This document shows positions 48,482-57,999 of a stretch of 64,000 nt of DNA, piece by piece. The notes beneath the pieces were generated by a model. It was not told where the DNA came from, made no database searches, and saw only the letters and a list, made by a program, of their open reading frames with translations. This DNA is from Cohnella panacarvi Gsoil 349. Its GTDB lineage: Bacteria; Bacillota; Bacilli; Paenibacillales; Paenibacillaceae. The stretch is taken from positions 1,690,056 to 1,754,055 of the forward strand of contig NZ_KI911563.1 in the NCBI RefSeq assembly GCF_000515335.1. The letters are read 5' to 3'. Made by a program: the position numbers and the translations under genes. The first letter of the stretch is position 1; each line of letters starts with the position of its first letter.

Positions 48482-51352
48482 ATGTCAGAATTCAAAGCAA
48501 ACTCGCAAGGACAATGGCAGCAATTTTATGGTCCCAATCTCGGTTATATCCAAGAGCAATACGAAATTTATTCGAACGATCCCGAAGCGGTAAGCAAAGC
48601 CTATCGCGACTTGTTCGCGGCTTTGGGCGCCCCGCCGCGCTCCGAGGCGCTGGAAGCGGCGGCGGAAGCACGCGTATCATCCGGGACGCTGGATACGGGT
48701 TCGCTCAAGAAAGCGATTGCCGCCGGACAGCTGGCCTGGAACATCCGCGCGTTCGGACATTTAGCGGCGGACATCGATCCGCTTGAGCTTAATATGAAAG
48801 CTAGCGCGAATATGATCGAACCTTCGACTTACGGGTTAACGGAAGCCGATCTTCGCGGCCTGCCTCCGGAGTGCGTATGGGAAGACGCTCCGTATGCGCT
48901 GGCGAACAGCTGGGAAGCGTACCGCAAGCTGCTTGAAGCTTATACCGGACCGATCGCGTTCGAATTCGGCCACGTGCATAACGAAGAAGAGATCAAATGG
49001 CTGAAGAAGCAAGCGGAATCGAAGATTCCTTCCAAGAAGCTTCTCGCGTCCGAGAAGGAAGCTTTGCTTAGAAAGCTGCTGGAAGCCGAGCAATTCGAAG
49101 ATTTCCTGCAACGCACGTTCGTCGGACAGAAGCGATTCTCCGTCGAAGGCAACGAAGCGCTCATCCCGCTGTTAGACGAAATCGTTCACGAGCTCATTAA
49201 CGACGGCGCGCGCAACATCGTCATGGGGATGGCGCACCGCGGCCGCTTGAACGTGCTTGCTCACGTATTAGGCAAGCCGTACGGCAATATTTTCTCCGAG
49301 TTCCATCATTCGCCGAACAAGAACCTGATCCCGTCCGAAGGCTCGATCGGCATCAATTACGGCTGGACGGGCGACGTCAAATATCACTTAGGCGCGAATC
49401 GTTCGATTCAAACCGGCGAAACGGCGGAAACCCGCCTTACGATGGCGAACAACCCGAGCCACTTGGAATACGTGAACCCGGTCGTTGCCGGCTTTGCCCG
49501 CGCCGCTCAGGACGATCGCTCCGAGCCGGGCTTCCCGACGCAGAACTTCGATTCTGCCGCGTCCATCATCATGCACGGCGACGCCGCGTTCTCCGGCGAA
49601 GGCATCGTCGCGGAGACGCTCAACTTCAATAACCTTCGCGGTTATTCTAACGGCGGCACGGTCCACATTATCGTCAACAACCGGATCGGCTTCACGACGG
49701 AAAGCTTCGATTCCCGCTCGACGCATTACTCGAGCGACGTGGCCAAAGGCTACGAAATTCCGATCATTCACGTCAACGCCGACGAACCGGAAGCGGTCAT
49801 CGCGGCTGCGCGTATGGCAAGCACATACCGCACGCTTTTCAAAAAAGACTTCGTCATCGACCTCATCGGCTACCGCCGCTATGGCCATAACGAGACGGAT
49901 GATCCGGAAACGACGCAGCCGCTTATTTATAAGAAAGTTAAAGCACACTCGCCGGTTGCCAAGCTTTACGCGGACAAACTCGTTCGCGAAGGCACGCTGA
50001 CCGCGGAAGCCGCGGAAGCGATCAAACAAGACGTGCTTCGCAAGCTCAAAGCCGCTTACGATCAAGTGAAGAGCCAAGAGCATAAAGATCCCGTCCATCA
50101 GACGCAACCGGACGCGAACGCGTTGGCAAGCAAGCCGGTAACGGCCGTTAAAGCCGATACGCTTCGCAAAATCAACAAGGGATTGCTTTCCTTCCCTGAA
50201 AGCTTCACCGTCTATCCGAAGCTGCAGCGTATACTCGAGCGTCGCTCAGACGCGCTTAACGACGGGGAGAAAGTCGACTGGGGCCACGCGGAGACGCTGG
50301 CGTTCGCCTCGATTCTCGCCGACGGCACGCCGATCCGACTGAGCGGCCAAGACGTGGAGCGAGCGACGTTCGCGCACCGCAACCTTGTCCTGCACGACCC
50401 GGTTACGGGCGAAGTGTTCTGCCCGCTGCACGAGCTGCCGGAATCGAAAGCTTCGTTCGCCATCCACAACAGTCCGTTGTCGGAAGCCGGCGTACTCGGT
50501 TTCGAATACGGGTACAACGTGTACGCGCCGGAAACGATGACGATCTGGGAAGCGCAATACGGCGACTTCGTTAACGTCGCCCAAGTGCTGATCGACCAAT
50601 TCATCTCCGCCGGACGTTCGAAGTGGCAGCAGCGCTCCGGCCTGGTCATGCTCCTTCCGCACGGCTACGAAGGCCAAGGGCCCGAGCATTCCAGCGCGCG
50701 TATGGAACGGTTCCTGCAGCTTTGCGGAGAAGAGAACTGGACGGTCGCATACTTGTCCAGCGCGGCGCAGTACTTCCACCTGCTCCGCCACCAAGCGGCG
50801 ATCTTGAATACCGAAGCGGCTCGCCCGCTCGTCGTCATGGCGCCGAAGAGCTTGATCCGCAACCCGCACGTCGCTTCGCCGGCGTCGGCGCTGAGCGAAG
50901 GTTCGTTCCAGCCCGTTCTCGAGCAACCGGGCCTCGGCCAACATACGAAGCGCGTTCAACGGCTCGTTCTGTGCACGGGTAAAGTCGCGATCGACCTGGC
51001 CGACGAGCTTACGAAAAACACCGATGCGGACCGCGATTGGTTGCACGTCGTTCGCGTCGAGCAGCTGTATCCGTTCCCGAAGGCGGAGCTTCAAGCGATC
51101 ATCGACCGCTATCCGGAGCTGAACGAGATCGTCTGGGCTCAGGAAGAGCCGAAAAATATGGGCGCATGGTTCTACATGGAGCCGCGCATTCGCGAGATCG
51201 CTCCGGCGGAAGCGACGGTCAGCTATATCGGACGGCCGGAACGCTCCAGCCCGGCAAGCGGCTTCCAGCAAGTACACGTCCTCGAACAGCAATATATCGT
51301 CACGCAAGCGCTCGTCCAAAAAAAGAAAAGCGTTGTTAAATCCGGGAGGTAA
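48482..51352 (+). CDS. odhA: 2-oxoglutarate dehydrogenase E1 component
   Basis: About 956 aa from the ATG at 48482 (GAGGGA, 6-nt spacing; an ATG at 48461 lacks a site). The thiamine-diphosphate enzyme of the TCA cycle has the SucA N-terminal arm (QFYGPNLGYIQEQYEIYSND), FLQRTFVGQKRFSVEGNEAL, VMGMAHRGRLNVLAHVLGK, the TPP motif GDAAFSGEGIVAETLNFNNL, IGYRRYGHNETDDP, and the transketolase-like C-terminal half (FEYGYNVYAPETMTIWEAQY, GDFVNVAQVLIDQF; LPHGYEGQGPEHSSARMERF). It forms the standard odhAB operon with odhB. E3 is not in the window. Confidence 0.97.
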   Translation: MSEFKANSQGQWQQFYGPNLGYIQEQYEIYSNDPEAVSKAYRDLFAALGAPPRSEALEAAAEARVSSGTLDTGSLKKAIAAGQLAWNIRAFGHLAADIDPLELNMKASANMIEPSTYGLTEADLRGLPPECVWEDAPYALANSWEAYRKLLEAYTGPIAFEFGHVHNEEEIKWLKKQAESKIPSKKLLASEKEALLRKLLEAEQFEDFLQRTFVGQKRFSVEGNEALIPLLDEIVHELINDGARNIVMGMAHRGRLNVLAHVLGKPYGNIFSEFHHSPNKNLIPSEGSIGINYGWTGDVKYHLGANRSIQTGETAETRLTMANNPSHLEYVNPVVAGFARAAQDDRSEPGFPTQNFDSAASIIMHGDAAFSGEGIVAETLNFNNLRGYSNGGTVHIIVNNRIGFTTESFDSRSTHYSSDVAKGYEIPIIHVNADEPEAVIAAARMASTYRTLFKKDFVIDLIGYRRYGHNETDDPETTQPLIYKKVKAHSPVAKLYADKLVREGTLTAEAAEAIKQDVLRKLKAAYDQVKSQEHKDPVHQTQPDANALASKPVTAVKADTLRKINKGLLSFPESFTVYPKLQRILERRSDALNDGEKVDWGHAETLAFASILADGTPIRLSGQDVERATFAHRNLVLHDPVTGEVFCPLHELPESKASFAIHNSPLSEAGVLGFEYGYNVYAPETMTIWEAQYGDFVNVAQVLIDQFISAGRSKWQQRSGLVMLLPHGYEGQGPEHSSARMERFLQLCGEENWTVAYLSSAAQYFHLLRHQAAILNTEAARPLVVMAPKSLIRNPHVASPASALSEGSFQPVLEQPGLGQHTKRVQRLVLCTGKVAIDLADELTKNTDADRDWLHVVRVEQLYPFPKAELQAIIDRYPELNEIVWAQEEPKNMGAWFYMEPRIREIAPAEATVSYIGRPERSSPASGFQQVHVLEQQYIVTQALVQKKKSVVKSGR

Positions 51353-51358
51353 CTTCGA

Positions 51359-52597
51359 ATGCATGACATTATCGTTCCAGCAATGGGTGAATCCATCACG
51401 GAAGGCACGATCTCCAAATGGATCGTTCAAGTAGGAGACGCCGTTAAACAAGGTGACTTGCTGCTAGAGCTGGAGACCGACAAAGTAAACTTGGAAATCA
51501 GCGCCGAACAGGATGGCGTCGTTACCGCTATTCTGGCTAAAGAAGGCGATACCGTTAAAATCGGCGAAACCGTCGGCACGATCGGAGCCGCTGGCGCGGC
51601 TCCGGCAGTTGCTCCGGCAGCGCCGCCTGCAGCGGTTGCCCCTCCGGCGGCAGCCGCTGCGCCTGCTCCTTCGGCTGCACCGGCGCCCGCTGCGTCGGCT
51701 GGCCAGACGCTCGCTTCGCCGGCCGCACGCAAGCTTGCCCGCGAGCAAGGCATCGACCTGAGCAGCGTACCGGCGCGCGATCCGATCGGCCGCATCACTC
51801 CTGCCGACGTGAAATCCGCAGGCAACGCGCCTGCTCCGGCAGCGCAAGCTGCGCCTAGCCCGGCGTCGGACAAGACCGCGACGGCCAACTACGCGAAACC
51901 GGAAGAGCGCCGCAAGATGTCCCGCCGCCGCATGACGATCGCGAAGCGTCTCGTCGAAGCGCAGCAGACGGCCGCGATGCTGACGACGTTCAACGAAGTC
52001 GACATGTCCGCCATCATGGAAATCCGCAAACGCCGCAAAGACTCGTTCAAAGAAAAGCACGACGTCGGCCTCGGTTTCATGTCCTTCTTCACGAAAGCGG
52101 TCGTCGGCGCCCTTAAGGCGTTCCCTCTGCTTAACGCGGAAATTAGCGGCGACGATATCATCGTCAAGAAGTACTACGACATCGGCATCGCCGTATCGGC
52201 CAAAGAAGGCTTGGTCGTACCGGTCGTTCGCGAGGCCGACCGCCTAGGCTTCGCTGAAATCGAGCGCACTATCGTGAACCTCGCGACCAAAGCGCGCAGC
52301 AACACGCTCGAACTGTCCGAGCTTCAAGGAGGCACGTTCACGATCACGAACGGCGGCACGTTCGGCTCGCTGCTCTCGACGCCGATCCTGAACGCTCCGC
52401 AAGTCGGCATTCTCGGCATGCACAAGATCCAGCTTCGTCCGGTCGCGATCGACGCGGAGCGGATGGAGAACCGCCCGATGATGTACATCGCCCTCTCCTA
52501 CGACCACCGTATCGTCGACGGCGCCGAAGCCGTGCAATTCCTCGTCAAAGTCAAGGAAATGCTCGAAGATCCGGAAACGCTGCTTCTTGAAGGCTAA
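51359..52597 (+). CDS. odhB: Dihydrolipoyllysine succinyltransferase (E2 of 2-oxoglutarate dehydrogenase)
   Basis: The 412-aa protein has an N-terminal lipoyl domain with the modified Lys about 42 in [10 protein letters not shown] long Ala/Pro-rich flexible linker leads to a peripheral-subunit-binding domain ([20 protein letters not shown]), a second linker, and the catalytic domain ([20 protein letters not shown]; active-site His about 383 and Asp about 387 in [12 protein letters not shown]). GGGAGG precedes the ATG, 6 nt after odhA ends. Confidence 0.97.
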   Translation: MHDIIVPAMGESITEGTISKWIVQVGDAVKQGDLLLELETDKVNLEISAEQDGVVTAILAKEGDTVKIGETVGTIGAAGAAPAVAPAAPPAAVAPPAAAAAPAPSAAPAPAASAGQTLASPAARKLAREQGIDLSSVPARDPIGRITPADVKSAGNAPAPAAQAAPSPASDKTATANYAKPEERRKMSRRRMTIAKRLVEAQQTAAMLTTFNEVDMSAIMEIRKRRKDSFKEKHDVGLGFMSFFTKAVVGALKAFPLLNAEISGDDIIVKKYYDIGIAVSAKEGLVVPVVREADRLGFAEIERTIVNLATKARSNTLELSELQGGTFTITNGGTFGSLLSTPILNAPQVGILGMHKIQLRPVAIDAERMENRPMMYIALSYDHRIVDGAEAVQFLVKVKEMLEDPETLLLEG

Positions 52598-52609
52598 TTT
52601 GTTCCTTAC

Positions 52610-52653
52610 GCGCCGCTGTAACGGTATAAGATACCGCTGCAGCGGCGCTTTTT
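52610..52653 (+). terminator. Terminator of odhAB
   Basis: GCGCCGCTG (52610-52618) and CAGCGGCGC (52640-52648), with inner ACGGTAT/ATACCG, form a strong stem followed by TTTTTC. Confidence 0.9.
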
Positions 52654-52700
52654 CGTGTTTCCTCGGGGATAAATCCCCCATTTCCCGCGTCCCCCCCACC

Positions 52701-53871
52701 TAGAGGTCACATCGACCTCTAATTCCCCGATTTCGCACAAACCACTCACCTAGAGGTCAAATCGCCCTCTAAATCCCCGATTTCCCGCAAACCATCCACC
52801 TAGAGGTCAAATCGACCCCTAAATCCCCGTTTTCCTGCAAACCATCCACCTAGAGGTCAAATCGCCCTCTAAATCCCCCATTTCCCGCAAACCATCCACC
52901 TAGAGGTCAAATCGCCCTCTAAATCCCCCATTTCCCGCAAACCATCCACCTAGAGGTCAAATCGACCCCTAAATCCCCGATTTCCCGCAAACCATCCACC
53001 TAGAGGTCACATCGACCTCTAAATCCCCGATTTCCCGCAAACCATCCACCTAGAGGTCACATCGACCTCTAAATCCCCGATTTCCCGCAAACCATCCAAC
53101 TAGAGGTCAAATCGCCCTCTAAATCCCCGTTTTCCCGCGAATCCCCCACATAGAGGTCAAATCGCCCTCTAAATCCCCGATTTCCCGCAAACCATCCACC
53201 TAGAGGTCAAATCGACCCCTAAATCCCCGATTTCCCGCAAACCATCCACATAGAGGTCAAATCGCCCTCTAAATCCCCGTTTTCCCGCGAATCCCCCACC
53301 TAGAGGTCAAATCGACCCCTAAATCCCTGATTTCCCGCAAACCATCCACCTAGAGGTCAAATCGACCCCTAAATCCCCGATTTCCCGCGTTTCCCCCACC
53401 TAGAGGTCAAATCGCCCTCTAAATCCCCGTTTTCCCGCAAACCATCCACATAGAGGTCAAATCGCCCTCTAAATCCCCCATTTCCCGCAAACCATCCACC
53501 TAGAGGTCACATCGACCTCTAAATCCCCGATTTCCCGCAAACCATCCACCTAGAGGTCAAATCGCCCTCTAAATCCCCGATTTCCCGCAAACCATCCACC
53601 TAGAGGTCAAATCGACCCCTAAATCCCCGATTTCCCGCAAACCATCCACATAGAGGTCAAATCGACCTCTAAATCCCCGATTTCTCGCAAACCATCCACC
53701 TAGAGGTCAAATCGACCCCTAAATCCCCGATTTCCCGCGTTTCCCCCACCTAGAGGTCAAATCGCCCTCTAAATCCCCGATTTCCCGCAAACCATCCACC
53801 TAGAGGTCAAATCGACCCCTAAATCCCCGATTTCCCGCAAACCATCCACATAGAGGTCAAATCACCCTCTA
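52701..53871. repeat. Tandem array B: 24 units, exact 50-bp period, GAGGTC/GACCTC dyad
   Basis: Each unit begins TAGAGGTCAAATCG, then an eight-base right arm, AAATCCCCGATTTCCCGC and AAACCATCCACC. Units start at 52701, 52751 and every 50 bp to 53851. The left arm TAGAGGTC is identical in all 24. The right arm is CGCCCTCT in 10 units, CGACCCCT in 8, CGACCTCT (the perfect complement) in 5 and CACCCTCT in 1. So the hairpin is fully intact in only five units (1, 7, 8, 17, 20). The array lies between the odhAB terminator and a terminator of the opposing gene, that is, in convergent space. There are no unique spacers, so it is not CRISPR. Confidence 0.95.
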
Positions 53872-53873
53872 TC

Positions 53874-53925
53874 AAAAAACCTGTTCCCAACACGAGCGCA
53901 TCAAGCGCTCAGCGGGAACAGGTTT
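53874..53925. terminator. Terminator adjoining array B
   Basis: AACCTGTTCCC (53878-53888) and GGGAACAGGTT (53914-53924) pair perfectly, with an inner GAGCGC/GCGCTC. AAAAAA on the left (TTTTTT on the minus strand) makes it the terminator of the minus-strand small genes at 53944-54326. Confidence 0.85.
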
Positions 53926-53943
53926 GTATTAAACAAATATCGA

Positions 53944-54142
53944 TTATTGCTGATCAGGCCGTCCGCTTTCTTCTTCACGCCCGGCGCGGCCGGCACGCAG
54001 CCTAAGAAGTTCCTCCTCCGTATAAGCATTTTGGATGATTCGGCTGCGGAACGACCGATTTCACTTGTTCGCACAATCGATCGATCTCATCTTCCTTGAT
54101 CGCCCAACTCGTTCGGCCCAGCAAGCTCCGCGCGTCACTCAT
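53944..54142 (-). pseudogene. Small gene with a frameshift, function unknown
   Basis: From an ATG at 54142, five nt after the previous gene's stop, the frame reads MSDARSLLGRTSWAIKEDEI then DRLCEQVKSVV, but runs out at TAG soon after PQPNHPKCLYGGGTS. In the next frame the sequence IIQNAYTEEELLRLRAGRAG then REEESGRPDQQ and TAA continues as plausible coding sequence. The total length is 199 nt, one more than a multiple of three, so a one-base insertion (or two-base loss) around 54040-54065 would join them into about 65 residues. This is either a recent frameshift or a sequencing error. Confidence 0.55.
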
Positions 54143-54146
54143 CCGC

Positions 54147-54326
54147 CTACACGCCCGTTCTCTTCTTCTGATTGTTCGGTTTCTTCTTAATCTGGCTTTT
54201 CATCGCCTTTACGCCGGTCGAATAATGGTCTTGACGGCTTTTCCCCTGCTGCTGCGCTTGTTTCTTCTGTTCCAACATTCGTTTCATGGCGTCTCCGAGG
54301 CTGACTTTTTTCGGTTCGTCGTTCAT
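54147..54326 (-). CDS. Small basic hypothetical protein (59 aa)
   Basis: The ATG at 54326 follows AAGGGTGA by 9 nt; a longer frame from 54407 has no site. MNDEPKKVSLGDAMKRMLEQ, then KKQAQQQGKSRQ, and a Lys-rich end (KSQIKKKPNNQKKRTGV). It looks like a soluble, helical, highly basic protein. Its stop lies 4 nt before the next start, forming an operon with the frameshifted gene. No family recognised. Confidence 0.62.
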   Translation of the reverse strand: MNDEPKKVSLGDAMKRMLEQKKQAQQQGKSRQDHYSTGVKAMKSQIKKKPNNQKKRTGV

Positions 54327-54460
54327 TCGAGGTTCACCCTTCGTCAATGATGTGTTCAGTATACCATAGCGGAACTTTCCGTACATGCAGGAGGAATTTA
54401 TGCCCAATTTAGCGAAGTAATAGGTTCACCAAAATTCAACAAGGCGGGCGAGAGTTCGAC

Positions 54461-54832
54461 ATGAAAAAAGGTATCCTCGCGCTCATCTGCTGTCTCCTGA
54501 TGACGGCGTGCGGCGACAATCCAAGAAGTTCGAAAGTTAAACCGGCGTACAAGCCTACCTTGAACGTGAAGCTGGACCTGGACGGCAATAAATTGAAAGT
54601 GACCGTCGATACCGACATGCACATATCGCCAGAGCACTACGGCATGCAGCGCAAAGAAGGCGAAGGCCACATCCATATGTACCTGGACGACCAAGCCAGG
54701 ATCGGAGTGAAAGAGAATATATACGAGTTTCCTCCTCTTGCGCCCGGTCGCCATACGATTAAAGTCAGCTTGCACAATAACGACCATACGCCTTACGACG
54801 TTACGGTTAAGAAGGAATTCGATATCCAATGA
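54461..54832 (+). CDS. Small lipoprotein with His-rich motif
   Basis: 123 aa. Signal peptide MKKGILALICCLLMTAC with lipobox MTAC at residues 14-17. The mature domain is a small beta-sandwich-like sequence (LNVKLDLDGNKLKVTVDTDM) with EGEGHIHMYLDDQARIGV, FPPLAPGRHTIKVSLHNNDH then TPYDVT. The GHIHMYLDD and PGRHTIKVSLHNNDH blocks resemble DUF4399/YtkA-like extracellular domains with possible metal-binding His. It overlaps the histidine-kinase gene by ATGA, suggesting it is a sensor partner of the kinase. Confidence 0.75.
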   Translation: MKKGILALICCLLMTACGDNPRSSKVKPAYKPTLNVKLDLDGNKLKVTVDTDMHISPEHYGMQRKEGEGHIHMYLDDQARIGVKENIYEFPPLAPGRHTIKVSLHNNDHTPYDVTVKKEFDIQ

Positions 54833-56364
54833 CGACAGCTACCCAGAAGCCTGCGCCCCAACATCGCCGACTTAGCCTGCAGACCAAGCTGCTTATGCTC
54901 GTTACGGTCGTTACCGTCGCCATGATGTCCGTCATCGTATGGTTCGACACCTACAGCCTCCGCAAATCAGTCGAAGAGACGTACGTGAGCCAGCTCGACG
55001 GAATGACGACCGCCATCAACGGCAGGTACGAGGAATCTCACTCTATCCAGGACGTACAGCAAATTTTCGACTATATCCAGTATAAAAATCAGGATGTGCT
55101 GCAGCTCACGCTGTTCGGCGAGAACGAAATCCAAGCATCGACGGACCGCAGCCGCGTCGGCGAGCCTTCTCCTCCGAACCTGCTCAGTCTGCTGGAGAAC
55201 GATCGTACGCTCGTCGAGCATCTCGACGACGAAGACGGCATTCCGAAGGACCGGCTGACCGCTCCGCTCAAGGAAGACGGAGTCACGATCGGCGCAATCG
55301 AGCTGCTCATCGACACTTCCGACAGCAATGCGTTAATCCGCACGCGCGTACAGATCATTATCGTCGTCGGATTAGCGATCACCGTTCTGTTGTTGCTGTC
55401 GCTGTCTTACATCATCCGCAAGCTGCTGCTTCGTCCGCTTCTGAAGCTTAGGACAGCCGCCGTATCCGTTAAACAAGGCTTGCCCTACAAGGACATCTCG
55501 CTCAACTCCAGCCATGAGATCAACGAGGTCGCTTCCGCGTTCAACGAGATGGTCATCAACCTCGAAGGACGATATACCGAACTGAAGAAAGCGATGGATA
55601 TCGTGCAGCATACGCAGAAGCAATTGGTCGAATCGGAGAAAATGGTCGCCTTGGGCAATCTCGTCGCCGGCGTATCGCACGAGATCAATACGCCGATCGG
55701 AATCGGCGTGACCGCCGTCTCGTTCATGGATGAGAAATCGAAGGAGTTCCAAGCCATATACGCGAGCGGGAAGATGAAGCGATCGGATCTTGACGAGTAC
55801 TTGCACGTGATTCAAGACACGACCGGAATGATTCAGACGAATCTGTTCCGCGCTTCGGAGCTCATTCGCAGCTTTAAGCAGGTCGCGGTCGACAGCAGCG
55901 CGCAAGCGAAGCGGCGATTCAAGCTGAAAACCTACATCCAAGAAGTGCTCGTCAGCCTGCAACCGAATTTGAAGAAGACGAAACATCTCGTCGAGGTTCA
56001 CGGATCGGATCAGATCGAACTGAACACGGACCCCGGCACGATCTCTCAGCTGTTGACCAATTTCATCATGAACTCTCTGATCCATGCCTTCGCCGATAAA
56101 GACGAGGGCAAGATCGAGATCCACGTGCTCGAGTACAACGGCAAGGTCACGATGCGGTATTCCGACAACGGCAAAGGAATGCCCCCCGAGGTCGCCGCGC
56201 AAATATTCGAACCGTTCTTCACGACGAATCGCAGCGGCGGCGGTACGGGGCTCGGCATGCATATCGTCTATAATCTCGTCGTCCAGTCGCTCGGCGGCAC
56301 GATTACGTGCGAAAGCGAGCTCGGACAAGGCACCGCGTTCACCATAGAAATACCGAATTCTTGA
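54829..56364 (+). CDS. Membrane sensor histidine kinase
   Basis: The 511-aa kinase has TM1 (LLMLVTVVTVAMMSVIVWF, about 22-40) and an extracytoplasmic sensor of about 130 aa (QLDGMTTAINGRYEESHSIQ, LTAPLKEDGVTIGAIELLID). TM2 (IIIVVGLAITVLLLLSLSYI, about 180) is followed by HAMP, a coiled coil, the phosphoacceptor block NLVAGVSHEINTPIGIGVTA, and a HATPase with ISQLLTNFIMNSLIHAF, YSDNGKGMPPE and GGGTGLGMHIVYNLV. It is coupled to the upstream lipoprotein and followed after 13 nt by an HD-GYP response regulator, its likely partner. Confidence 0.94.
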   Translation: MTTATQKPAPQHRRLSLQTKLLMLVTVVTVAMMSVIVWFDTYSLRKSVEETYVSQLDGMTTAINGRYEESHSIQDVQQIFDYIQYKNQDVLQLTLFGENEIQASTDRSRVGEPSPPNLLSLLENDRTLVEHLDDEDGIPKDRLTAPLKEDGVTIGAIELLIDTSDSNALIRTRVQIIIVVGLAITVLLLLSLSYIIRKLLLRPLLKLRTAAVSVKQGLPYKDISLNSSHEINEVASAFNEMVINLEGRYTELKKAMDIVQHTQKQLVESEKMVALGNLVAGVSHEINTPIGIGVTAVSFMDEKSKEFQAIYASGKMKRSDLDEYLHVIQDTTGMIQTNLFRASELIRSFKQVAVDSSAQAKRRFKLKTYIQEVLVSLQPNLKKTKHLVEVHGSDQIELNTDPGTISQLLTNFIMNSLIHAFADKDEGKIEIHVLEYNGKVTMRYSDNGKGMPPEVAAQIFEPFFTTNRSGGGTGLGMHIVYNLVVQSLGGTITCESELGQGTAFTIEIPNS

Positions 56365-56377
56365 GGAGGCATCATTC

Positions 56378-57934
56378 ATGACGACGAATCACGCAGACGA
56401 TTTCCTCGTTTTCGCGGAAGAAGATCACGCGGAATCGCCGAACGGCGAATCAGGCGGCAACGATCTATGGAAAGTCATTATCGTCGATGACGAAATAGAA
56501 GTTCATCAGCTTACTCGCATGGTACTCGGCGATTTCGCGTTCGACGGCAAACGGCTGCAGTTTATCAGCGCTTATTCCGAGACGGAGGCGCGCTCGCTCA
56601 TCGAGGAGCATGCGGACGCCGCGGTCATCTTGCTCGACGTCGTGATGGACGAGGACGATACCGGTTTGAAGCTCGTCAAATACATACGCGAAGACCTCGG
56701 CAGAACCTCGGTTCGCATTATTCTGCGCACCGGACAGCCCGGTCAAGCCCCGGAACGAGTCGTGATCGCGAATTACGATATTAACGATTATAAGGAAAAA
56801 ACCGAGTTAACCTCGCAGAAGCTGTTCACGACGATGATGGCGGCGCTTCGTTCTTTTCGGGATATTATGGTCATCGAGAACAATAAAGTCGGCTTGGAGA
56901 AAATCATTAACTCCTCCGCCGACCTGTTCGAGCTCAAATCGATGCGCAAGTTCGCTTCCGGCGTCCTGACGCAGCTGACTTCGATTCTGAACCTGAACAA
57001 GAACGCGCTCCATTGCAACAGCTTCGCCGCCGCGAAAGGCGGGCAGGAGGAAATTTATATTCTGGCGGCATCCGGGGACTACTCCTTCAAAGATAACGAG
57101 AAAATCGAGAACGTCGTTCCTCCGCACGTCTACCATTGTATCGAGCAGACGTTCAGGAGCAAGACCAGCGAGTTTCAGGACTCTTACTTCACTTGTTATT
57201 TCCGCAGCAAGTCCGGTAAGGAAAACGTCATTTATTTCGAAGGGTCCCAAGACTTGAACGAATGGAACCGCTACTTAATCGGGATTTACTGCGCCAACGT
57301 ATCGATCGCGTTCGAGAACATTTATTTGAACGAGGAAGTCGAGAACACGCAGAAGGAAATTATATTTACCCTAGGGGAGATTGCGGAGACGCGCTCCAAG
57401 GAAACCGGCCATCACGTTAAGCGCGTGGCCGAATATACGAAGCTGCTGGCGCTCAAATACGGCATTCCCGAGGATGAAGCGGAGATGGTCAAGCTTGCGT
57501 CGTCGATGCACGACGTCGGCAAAGTTGCCGTTCCGGACGCGATCCTGAACAAACCCGGCAAGCTGACGCCCGCCGAGTTCGACGTCATCAAGAACCATGC
57601 CAATTACGGTTACGCCATGCTTAACCACTCGCAGCGCGAGATCATCCAGACCGCCGCGATCATCGCTTACCAGCACCACGAGAAGTTCGACGGCACAGGC
57701 TATCCGAACGGGCTCGCCGGCGATGACATTCATATTTACGGGCGGATCGTCGCTTTGGCGGACGTGTTCGACGCGCTCGGCAGCGACAGAGTGTACAAGA
57801 AAGCATGGCCGCTGGACGAAATCTTGGCTTACTTCAAGGAACAAAGCGGACGTCATTTCGATCCGGCTCTCGTGAACATTTTCTTGAACAACTTGGATAG
57901 CATGCTGGCGATCAGAGATCAATACGCGGATTAA
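56378..57934 (+). CDS. Response regulator with DUF3369 and HD-GYP (c-di-GMP phosphodiesterase)
   Basis: The 518-aa protein has a receiver with VIIVDDE and phosphoacceptor Asp in AVILLDVVMDEDDTG near residue 88. A DUF3369 region follows (INDYKEKTELTSQKLFTTMM, LIGIYCANVSIAFENIYLNE). The C-terminal HD-GYP domain has HHVKRVAEYTKLLALKYG, the HD pair in SSMHDVGKVAVPDAILNKPG, FDVIKNHANYGYAML, AYQHHEKFDGTGYPNGLAGD (GYP present) and ALADVFDALGSDRVYKKAWP. The metal and GYP residues are intact, so it should hydrolyse c-di-GMP. Regulation through the upstream lipoprotein and kinase is inferred from the operon. Confidence 0.95.
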   Translation: MTTNHADDFLVFAEEDHAESPNGESGGNDLWKVIIVDDEIEVHQLTRMVLGDFAFDGKRLQFISAYSETEARSLIEEHADAAVILLDVVMDEDDTGLKLVKYIREDLGRTSVRIILRTGQPGQAPERVVIANYDINDYKEKTELTSQKLFTTMMAALRSFRDIMVIENNKVGLEKIINSSADLFELKSMRKFASGVLTQLTSILNLNKNALHCNSFAAAKGGQEEIYILAASGDYSFKDNEKIENVVPPHVYHCIEQTFRSKTSEFQDSYFTCYFRSKSGKENVIYFEGSQDLNEWNRYLIGIYCANVSIAFENIYLNEEVENTQKEIIFTLGEIAETRSKETGHHVKRVAEYTKLLALKYGIPEDEAEMVKLASSMHDVGKVAVPDAILNKPGKLTPAEFDVIKNHANYGYAMLNHSQREIIQTAAIIAYQHHEKFDGTGYPNGLAGDDIHIYGRIVALADVFDALGSDRVYKKAWPLDEILAYFKEQSGRHFDPALVNIFLNNLDSMLAIRDQYAD

Positions 57935-57999
57935 CGCTGCGGACTTGAGGCAACACCCGGCTTTCGCGAGAATGAGTCGAATTGGGCGACTAACGACAT

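Noticed and set aside
52701-53871. CRISPR array or protein-coding repeat
   Set aside because: Units are similar end to end with a period not divisible by three, and stop codons occur in the frames; no cas genes are nearby.
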